Assembly (NCBI GenBank): GCA_023411395.1
Contig: JAEYOV010000001.1
Span: 1 to 5,343 of the forward strand
Source: Bacillota bacterium
GTDB taxonomy: Bacteria > Bacillota > Clostridia > Christensenellales > Aristaeellaceae
Direction: 5' to 3'
DNA: 5,343 nt
The notes below the pieces were generated by a model, which was given only the letters and a program-made list of their open reading frames with translations, was not told where the DNA came from and ran no database searches. Every line of letters starts with the position of its first letter. The stretch's first letter is position 1. The position numbers were made by a program, and so were the translations under genes. Below, piece after piece: positions 1 to 4,372 of the stretch.

Positions 1-1836
1 ATGTCCTTGGATTTTAGAAGATTGAAATTGAATGGGAACATTCTAATCTGTGGAGGTTCTGGTGCTGGAAAGACTTTTTATGAGGTAAAACCAAACTTAA
101 TGCAGATGCCTCATAACTGCTCCTTTATTTGTACCGATCCAAAGGGAGAAATCCTTAGAAGTTGTGGGCAGATGCTAAAGAACAATGGGTACAATGTGAA
201 AGTGATTAATCTCTTGGAGATGGATAAATCTGATTGTTATAATCCATTTTCCTATATCAGAGAGGAAACAGATGTAGTAAAGCTGATTACTAATCTGATT
301 TCAAATACAACACCAAAGGGCGCAACTCCCTCAGATCCATTTTGGGAGAAAGCCGAAGGATTATTTCTTCAAGCGATTTTCTATTATGTGTGGCTGGAAG
401 AAAAGCCTTCGAAAAGAAATTTTGAAACGGTATTAAAGCTGCTTGGGGAAGCAGAAGTAACAGAGCAAGGAAAACCGTCTAGGCTGGATGTACGAATGAA
501 ATTCTTAGAGGAACAATCTCAGCTTGGAACAAACCATCCTGCGGTGAAACAGTATAACAAATGTATGCGAGGAGCAGGAGATACCGTTCGTTCCATTATC
601 ATCAGTGCAAACTCCAGACTTGCCTTTTTAGAGAATCGACAGGTGTTAAGACTTCTATCAAAGGATGAACTAAATCTTGCGGATGTTGGCATTGGCGTAA
701 ATGGGGATGGAGAGACAAAGACAGCCCTCTTTTGTGTGATTCCTGATTCTGATAAGTCTTATAACTTTATTATCGGTATGCTTTACACGCAGATATTTCA
801 GGAGCTTTATTATCAGGCAGACTTTAACTGTGGAGGCAGATTGCCGATTCATGTAACCTTTATGCTAGATGAGTTTGCCAACGTGGCATTGCCGGATGAC
901 TATTGTTCCTTACTTTCCACTATGCGAAGCAGGGAGATTTCATCTATTATCATCATTCAGAACTTCGCTCAACTAAAAGCATTATTCAAGGATACATGGG
1001 AAACCATCCCGGGCAACTGTGACACCTTTATTTATCTTGGTGGAAATGAACAGTCAACGCACAAGTATGTATCTGAGCTTCTTGGCAAAGGTACAATTGA
1101 TAAGAAGTCCAGTGGGGAAACCAAAGGGCGTCAGGGTAGTTTTTCCAGAAACTATGATGTATTAGGCAGAGAATTGTTTACACCGGATGAAGTGAGAAAA
1201 CTGGATAATAAGAAATGTATTGTTTTTATCCGTGGTTTTGACCCGATTATGGACAACAAGTATATTCCATTTGCACACCCGATGTTTAAGCAAACGGCAG
1301 ATGGCGATGGGGAACCTTATATTCATGTGATCAATGGGAAAAGAAATCTGATTGGGGCACCTTTTGAAATTCTCACAGAGAAGGCAGTAAAACATTATGA
1401 AAAGCTCAAAGAGAAGGGAGAGAATGTCTATATTGACACATTGACCTACGAAGAATTCATGATGCTTGGCGATAGGGAACTTGGAAGAAGATTTGCGAAG
1501 TTGGATGAAAAAGAGCAAAAGGATAAGGTGAATCGTGAACTGGGAAATGAGCTTGAGTTCATGGAGGATTCGCAGAAAGCGGATAATACATCATCAGGAG
1601 GTAAAGGTGGCAATTCTTTAGGGTGTAGACAAGTGGTAACACGAGAAAAGCCAGAATGGGAAGATACCATATCGAACCGTATGCTTCACTGGAATTATTC
1701 CGATGAGCAGAAGGAAGAGGTTAAAAAAGCAATTGCTGCGGGGATTTCAAAGACAAAGATTATGGAATACTTTTATCCTGATGTATCTATTGAGCAGATG
1801 AGAGCCCTTAGTGAAGCACAGGCAGCCATGCATTAA
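1..1836 (+). CDS. VirD4-like type IV coupling ATPase (TraG/VirD4 family), 5'-truncated by the window edge
   Basis: Conjugative coupling protein: an inner-membrane ATPase hexamer that docks the relaxase-DNA complex onto the type IV secretion channel. The 611 visible residues hold a Walker A motif GGSGAGKT (18-25), the VirD4-type TDPKGE segment (45-50), the YNPFSYI motif (80-86) and a Walker B strand ending in D290-E291 (FMLDEFANVA). After these come IIIIQNFAQL (316-325) and FIYLGGNEQST (343-353), both usual in this family. Family members normally carry an N-terminal transmembrane region of roughly 100-150 residues before Walker A. Here only 17 residues precede it, and the ATG at base 1 sits where homologues have an internal Met-Ser, so the true start is probably upstream of the window. 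A Gly/Ser-rich linker (about 528-540) leads to a C-terminal helical module (about 564-603). A 173-base spacer separates it from the next gene. The family call is firm; membership of the C. difficile CTn-type subgroup is from memory. Confidence 0.93.
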   Translation: MSLDFRRLKLNGNILICGGSGAGKTFYEVKPNLMQMPHNCSFICTDPKGEILRSCGQMLKNNGYNVKVINLLEMDKSDCYNPFSYIREETDVVKLITNLISNTTPKGATPSDPFWEKAEGLFLQAIFYYVWLEEKPSKRNFETVLKLLGEAEVTEQGKPSRLDVRMKFLEEQSQLGTNHPAVKQYNKCMRGAGDTVRSIIISANSRLAFLENRQVLRLLSKDELNLADVGIGVNGDGETKTALFCVIPDSDKSYNFIIGMLYTQIFQELYYQADFNCGGRLPIHVTFMLDEFANVALPDDYCSLLSTMRSREISSIIIIQNFAQLKALFKDTWETIPGNCDTFIYLGGNEQSTHKYVSELLGKGTIDKKSSGETKGRQGSFSRNYDVLGRELFTPDEVRKLDNKKCIVFIRGFDPIMDNKYIPFAHPMFKQTADGDGEPYIHVINGKRNLIGAPFEILTEKAVKHYEKLKEKGENVYIDTLTYEEFMMLGDRELGRRFAKLDEKEQKDKVNRELGNELEFMEDSQKADNTSSGGKGGNSLGCRQVVTREKPEWEDTISNRMLHWNYSDEQKEEVKKAIAAGISKTKIMEYFYPDVSIEQMRALSEAQAAMH

Positions 1837-2009
1837 CTGTGGGAGAATGCAAGTTATTTTGTAGAAGTTCCCACTAACCCTATATTTCAGGAGTAATCCT
1901 GTTTGGATAGATTGAACTAAATAAACGCAGAAGGTAAGCCGGTAATCAAAGGAAAGCTTTGGTGCTGGTTATTTTTATGCCACAAAGTCTGAAAGGAGAT
2001 TTGAACTTT
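1837..2009 (+). other. Structured intercistronic spacer between virD4-like and Maff2-like genes
   Basis: This non-coding gap contains three possible hairpins. The first pairs GTGGGA (1839-1844) with TCCCAC (1869-1874) around a 24-base loop, so it is weak. The second is a compact stem CAGGA/TCCTG (1888-1901) with a GTAA (GNRA-type) tetraloop. The third is a longer terminator-like hairpin at 1937-1970, listed separately. A TATATT at 1881-1886 resembles a -10 box, but the best -35 sixteen bases upstream (TTGTAG, 1859-1864) matches the consensus at only three positions, so I do not call a promoter. No credible small ORF with a ribosome binding site is present. A role in decoupling expression of the downstream membrane genes from the coupling protein is inferred. 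Confidence 0.5.
1937..1976 (+). terminator. Terminator-like or attenuator-like hairpin with short T tract
   Basis: AGCCGG (1937-1942) pairs with CTGGTT (1965-1970) including two G-U pairs. Inside it CAAAG (1947-1951) pairs with CTTTG (1957-1961) around a GAAAG loop, with a TAAT/GTG internal loop between the two stems. ATTTTTAT follows, giving five T residues at 1972-1976. The internal loop and wobble pairs make it a modest intrinsic terminator, so partial termination, an attenuator or a 3'-end stabiliser for the virD4-like mRNA are all possible. It ends about 34 bases before the first usable start of the Maff2-like gene. Confidence 0.4.
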
Positions 2010-2053
2010 ATGAAACAAGAACAGATTACAGTAACAAATAACAATGAATTAAT

Positions 2054-2060
2054 GGAGGAA
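2054..2060 (+). promoter_or_regulatory. Ribosome binding site that sets the preferred Maff2-like start
   Basis: GGAGGAA at 2054-2060 lies 8 bases (counted from GGAGG) before the ATG at 2067. The start it selects places a Lys/Arg-rich n-region directly at the N-terminus of a signal peptide. A second site, AAGGAGAT at 1993-2000, lies before an in-frame ATG at 2010 and would add 19 residues. Both are plausible, but the 2067 start gives the more normal secretory N-terminus. Confidence 0.6.
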
Positions 2061-2066
2061 AAGAAG

Positions 2067-2387
2067 ATGAAGGGATTTATGAGTAGAGTAAAGAAAAAAC
2101 TGGTTCCAGCTATTTCTGGTGGAATGATGGGGGTGATGTTAATGAGCACGACCTGTTTTGCAGCGTCTGGAACATCAGCAGTAACACAGCCACTTGATAA
2201 CTTAAAGACACTAGTTATCGCAGTAATTGGTGCTGTTGGTGTCATTATCCTTGCGAAGAATGTTATGGAGTTTGCACAAGCCTATCAGCAGCAGGACTCG
2301 TCTACAATGAACTCAGCACTGAAAGGGATTGTAGCGGGTGTCATGATGGCAGGTATCTCGACCGTATTAACTTTCTTAGGATTTTAA
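2067..2387 (+). CDS. Maff2/VirB2-like small secreted two-helix membrane protein
   Basis: Predicted 106-residue envelope protein. It begins with a signal peptide: basic n-region (RVKKK, 7-11), hydrophobic core (about 12-29) and a C-F-A cleavage site after residue 32. The mature part has two hydrophobic helices, about 46-64 (rich in Ile, Val and Gly) and 86-104, joined by a short polar loop with QQQDSS. Small size, signal peptide and helical hairpin fit VirB2/TrbC pilins. The position between the coupling protein and the VirB6-like gene fits the Maff2 family of Tn1549-type elements, whose function I do not know to be established. The start at 2067 was chosen on its ribosome binding site; an in-frame start at 2010 would give 125 residues with a polar leader before the signal peptide. 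A further upstream in-frame ATG at 1959 falls inside the terminator-like hairpin, lacks a ribosome binding site and is unlikely. Pilin function is inferred. Confidence 0.8.
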   Translation: MKGFMSRVKKKLVPAISGGMMGVMLMSTTCFAASGTSAVTQPLDNLKTLVIAVIGAVGVIILAKNVMEFAQAYQQQDSSTMNSALKGIVAGVMMAGISTVLTFLGF

Positions 2388-2407
2388 GATGCTTGGAGCT
2401 ATGCAAA

Positions 2408-2427
2408 CTGGGGTGGAAACACCCCGG
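2408..2427 (+). promoter_or_regulatory. GNRA-tetraloop hairpin before the VirB6/TrbL-like gene
   Basis: GGGGTG (2410-2415) pairs perfectly with CACCCC (2420-2425) around a GAAA tetraloop. One G-U and one C-G pair (2409/2426 and 2408/2427) extend the stem to 8 bp. No T tract follows, so it is not a terminator. The same GGGGTG occurs again at 2440-2445 as part of the ribosome binding site of the next gene, so CACCCC could pair with either copy. Translational control or mRNA stabilisation is inferred. Confidence 0.6.
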
Positions 2428-2455
2428 AATCTAAGGAAAGGGGTGAACAAAAGTT

Positions 2456-3298
2456 ATGGATATTTTCAAACTTGGGGATAAGATTCTAGACTTGCTTGAA
2501 ATGGTATTTGGATTTTGGAATAACCAGATATCCTTGGTATTTTCAATGCTTGGACAGTCTCCAGTGAACTTTAAAGGAGGAGGTCCATGGGGCGTTATTG
2601 AAGGAATAGAACCTATCTTTGTAGCGGTAGGATCATCTTTGGTCGTGCTGTTTTTCGTCATAGGATTTTGCTCGGAGAGTGTGGATGTCAGGGAAGAAAT
2701 GCGATTTGAAGTGATACTTCGTATGCTTATTCGATTAGGACTTGCGGAGTGGTTTGTAGCAAATAATGTGACCATTATGAAAGCGTTTTTTACGTCCATA
2801 GGAAATCTGGTTAATCTCATATCAGCAGGTAATACAACAACGCTTACCATTGACAGTACACAGGCAGATATCATAAAGAACTTAGGCTTTGGAGAGAGTT
2901 TGGTCATGCTGATTCTGACCGCATTATTGTCCATTATCATCATTATCTGTGGTTTCTTTATCATTTACACGGTGTACTTTCGATTCCTAAAGATTCTAAT
3001 CATTGTACCGCTTGGGGCAATTGCTTTTTCAACCATGGGAGGAAATCGAACAGTAAGCAATACAGTGGTGACTTACTGTAAATATTTCTTATCGGTTGTA
3101 TTTGAAGCAGTCACTATGGCACTTGCCATTATTATTTGCAACGCCTTTGTAAATGCAGGACTTCCATCCTTTACCGGAGGGTATGCAGACTGGGCGCAGA
3201 CACTGATTTACTTGTGCGAAATGACATTTACAATTGCCATGACTGTGGGAAGCGTCAAAGGTGCACAGTCACTTACAAGTAAAGCATTTGGTTTATAA
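2456..3298 (+). CDS. VirB6/TrbL-like polytopic conjugation channel protein
   Basis: A 280-residue integral membrane protein, probably the VirB6/TrbL counterpart that forms part of the inner-membrane channel of the mating pore. Clear hydrophobic segments lie at about 52-72, 149-172, 177-194, 211-232 and 249-267. Less hydrophobic, possibly amphipathic helices lie at about 84-100 and 107-122. A glycine-rich KGGGPWG (40-46) precedes the first strong helix. The YFRFLKILIIVPLGAIAFS stretch (174-192) between the second and third helices resembles the conserved core of Gram-positive VirB6-like proteins. There is no cleavable signal peptide. The ribosome binding site is AAGGGG (2438-2443), 12 bases before the ATG, and it overlaps a sequence that may be sequestered by an upstream hairpin. 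The stop codon overlaps the ribosome binding site of the next gene. The assignment rests on topology, length and position, since this family is poorly conserved. Confidence 0.85.
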   Translation: MDIFKLGDKILDLLEMVFGFWNNQISLVFSMLGQSPVNFKGGGPWGVIEGIEPIFVAVGSSLVVLFFVIGFCSESVDVREEMRFEVILRMLIRLGLAEWFVANNVTIMKAFFTSIGNLVNLISAGNTTTLTIDSTQADIIKNLGFGESLVMLILTALLSIIIIICGFFIIYTVYFRFLKILIIVPLGAIAFSTMGGNRTVSNTVVTYCKYFLSVVFEAVTMALAIIICNAFVNAGLPSFTGGYADWAQTLIYLCEMTFTIAMTVGSVKGAQSLTSKAFGL

Positions 3299-3303
3299 GG
3301 AGG
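3297..3303 (+). promoter_or_regulatory. Ribosome binding site overlapping the VirB6/TrbL-like stop codon
   Basis: AAGGAGG at 3297-3303 shares its first two bases with the TAA stop of the upstream gene and lies 8 bases before the ATG at 3312. The layout favours translational coupling and fixes the downstream start; a second in-frame Met at codon 7 has no better site. Confidence 0.75.
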
Positions 3304-3311
3304 ATACGTAG

Positions 3312-3719
3312 ATGGATGGTAGAAAAACAATGGATCTGGCAACACAGTGGGGCAGTACGGTTGAGGTGCAGCTTGAAATCAATAACTATATGAATAATAA
3401 CGGACTTTATCTTGGACTTATGGGAAGAGAAGAGGATAATTTTGAACCTTATGGGGATATATCGGTCAATCTTGGAACAAAGGCTCCAGACTACTGTGCT
3501 TATGTTGATTTAAACAACATGCCAGAGTTAGAGAAGTTCATTGAGGAGAATGACTTGGGAGAATTCACAGGACTGACCCAGAGGAGTGGCTTTTGTGAGT
3601 ATCCCCTTTATATGTTTAATGTAGATAAGTTAAGAGAGTTATGTCCGGATGGGATGGCAACTTATGAAGCGAACATTGGAATTGCTAAGAAACCAGAAAC
3701 AAAGGAAATGAGCCGTTAG
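3312..3719 (+). CDS. DUF4313-like small soluble protein in the conjugation operon
   Basis: A 135-residue acidic protein with no signal peptide or membrane helix, so probably cytoplasmic. Its motifs match what I recall of DUF4313: NGLYLGL (30-36), EPYGDISVNL (45-54), YVDLNNMPELEKF (64-76), GEFTG (83-87) and SGFCEYPLYMFN (92-103). These suggest a compact alpha/beta fold. DUF4313 proteins occur in mobile elements of Bacillota and Bacteroidota, but I know of no established function, and none is visible here since no catalytic or nucleotide-binding motif can be seen. It sits 13 bases after the VirB6-like gene and 12 bases before the PrgI-like gene, each with a strong ribosome binding site, so it is almost certainly co-transcribed with channel components. 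It may be an accessory factor or chaperone, or cargo genetics unrelated to transfer. The family assignment is from memory of motifs. Confidence 0.7.
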   Translation: MDGRKTMDLATQWGSTVEVQLEINNYMNNNGLYLGLMGREEDNFEPYGDISVNLGTKAPDYCAYVDLNNMPELEKFIEENDLGEFTGLTQRSGFCEYPLYMFNVDKLRELCPDGMATYEANIGIAKKPETKEMSR

Positions 3720-3731
3720 GAGGTGTAAATT

Positions 3732-4271
3732 ATGGTGATTGAGGTCAACAAAGATATAGACAGATATCAGGAATCGGTAGCTCTGGGATTATCGGCAAAA
3801 CAACTCATCTTTTCTGTTGCCAGCGTTGTAGTGGGTGGAGGCATGGTATTGCTTTTATACCGTTATATAGGTCTTACAGGAGCTGCCTATGTGGCAATTC
3901 CCTGTGTAGCTCCGATAGCACTGGGAGGATTCTATTCCTATAACGGAATGGATTTTTATGAATATATGAGCAGAAAGATTCACTTTATGATTGGGAATCA
4001 AGCACTTACTTATAGTTCTACCGAGGGAGAGTTGGTAATCAAGGAACTTCAGACGGAGGTGCTTGGAATTGGTCAGATCAGTAAGTGGAAAAAGCCCAAA
4101 TCAGTTGTAGAGCATGAAACAGAAGTAAGGAATACTACAGAGTCAGAAAATCGAAAGAAACAGGAGGAATTTGAAGCGATGAAGAAGAAAACGAAAAAGA
4201 TTTTGTTTGCTGGTATTGCAGTAATCATTGCAACGATTGCTGGTATCGCAGCATTTAAAATCACACATTAG
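3732..4271 (+). CDS. PrgI-family conjugation membrane protein (VirB3-like) with C-terminal extension
   Basis: A 179-residue membrane protein of the PrgI family, usually regarded as the Gram-positive VirB3-like partner of the VirB4 ATPase. The N-terminal 110 residues carry the family pattern: VNKDIDRYQESVALGLSAKQ (5-24), transmembrane helices at about 24-42 and 49-69, the SYNGMDFYEYM motif (69-79), and the ALTYSSTEGELVIKEL segment (91-106) that normally ends the protein. Ordinary members are about 110-130 residues. Here a charged, probably coiled-coil stretch (about 126-156, with many Glu and Lys) and a third hydrophobic helix (157-176) are added. The ribosome binding site AGGAGGTG (3718-3725) overlaps the stop of the previous gene, 6 bases before the ATG. 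A 101-base structured gap separates it from the virB4-like gene it would be expected to act with. Confidence 0.88.
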   Translation: MVIEVNKDIDRYQESVALGLSAKQLIFSVASVVVGGGMVLLLYRYIGLTGAAYVAIPCVAPIALGGFYSYNGMDFYEYMSRKIHFMIGNQALTYSSTEGELVIKELQTEVLGIGQISKWKKPKSVVEHETEVRNTTESENRKKQEEFEAMKKKTKKILFAGIAVIIATIAGIAAFKITH

Positions 4272-4284
4272 TAATCTAGTAACC

Positions 4285-4312
4285 ATTGTCTGACCTGTTA
4301 GGTTGGGACAAT
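4285..4312 (+). promoter_or_regulatory. Long hairpin in the PrgI-VirB4 gap (first of a tandem pair)
   Basis: ATTGTCTGACCT (4285-4296) pairs with 4300-4312 around a three-base GTT loop. The stem has 12 pairs, two of them G-U, with a single bulged G at 4305 or 4306. It begins 14 bases after the prgI-like stop. There is no T tract, so intrinsic termination is unlikely. A role as an mRNA processing or stability element, or as part of a translational control structure for virB4, is inferred. Confidence 0.55.
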
Positions 4313-4316
4313 CCAG

Positions 4317-4344
4317 GCATTGCCGGGGTTGTTCCCGGCTGTGC
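4317..4344 (+). promoter_or_regulatory. GC-rich hairpin in the PrgI-VirB4 gap (second of a tandem pair)
   Basis: GCCGGG (4322-4327) pairs perfectly with CCCGGC (4334-4339) around a GTTGTT loop. Beyond a T-T mismatch, GCAT (4317-4320) pairs with GTGC (4341-4344). This is the most GC-rich stretch of the window and lies four bases after the first hairpin. The following bases, TAATATAAGAAAG, have no T run, so this is not a canonical terminator. The weak ribosome binding site of the virB4-like gene (GAGG, 4360-4363) starts 15 bases after the stem. Confidence 0.6.
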
Positions 4345-4372
4345 GTAATATAAGAAAGCGAGGTTAGATAGA

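Noticed and set aside
1433..1461. TTGACA at 1433-1438 in the coupling-protein gene as a promoter -35.
   Set aside because: No -10-like hexamer lies at 16-18 bases downstream.
1162..1670. Open frames on the minus strand inside the coupling-protein gene.
   Set aside because: They are antisense shadows of a strongly conserved ATPase, with no ribosome binding sites, and their Phe/Ser-rich translations do not resemble proteins.
1859..1886. A promoter TTGTAG-16-TATATT before the Maff2-like gene.
   Set aside because: The -35 matches the consensus at only three of six positions, and nothing else supports transcription starting there.
2573..2601. Strong Shine-Dalgarno-like AAAGGAGGAGGT followed by ATG (2587) inside the VirB6/TrbL-like gene, as a possible internal start.
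   Set aside because: The ATG is out of frame and its reading frame stops after four codons. The purine run simply encodes the Lys-Gly-Gly-Gly motif.
2850..2877. TTGACA (2850-2855) followed 16 bases later by CATAAA, as an internal promoter.
   Set aside because: The -10 match is poor and the site lies in conserved coding sequence; in an AT-rich gene such matches are expected by chance.
2431..2964. A 177-codon minus-strand frame opposite the VirB6/TrbL-like gene.
   Set aside because: The sense strand encodes a convincing membrane protein in the operon; the antisense translation is a low-complexity shadow without start signals.
4285..4344. The tandem inverted repeats as an origin of transfer.
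   Set aside because: In related elements the oriT lies next to the relaxase gene, which is not in this window, and no recognisable nick-site sequence was seen. An RNA-level role fits the intercistronic position better.
4286..4348. A 20-codon frame from TTG at 4286 through the tandem hairpins to TAA at 4346.
   Set aside because: It has no ribosome binding site and a rare start codon, and both hairpins would obstruct initiation.
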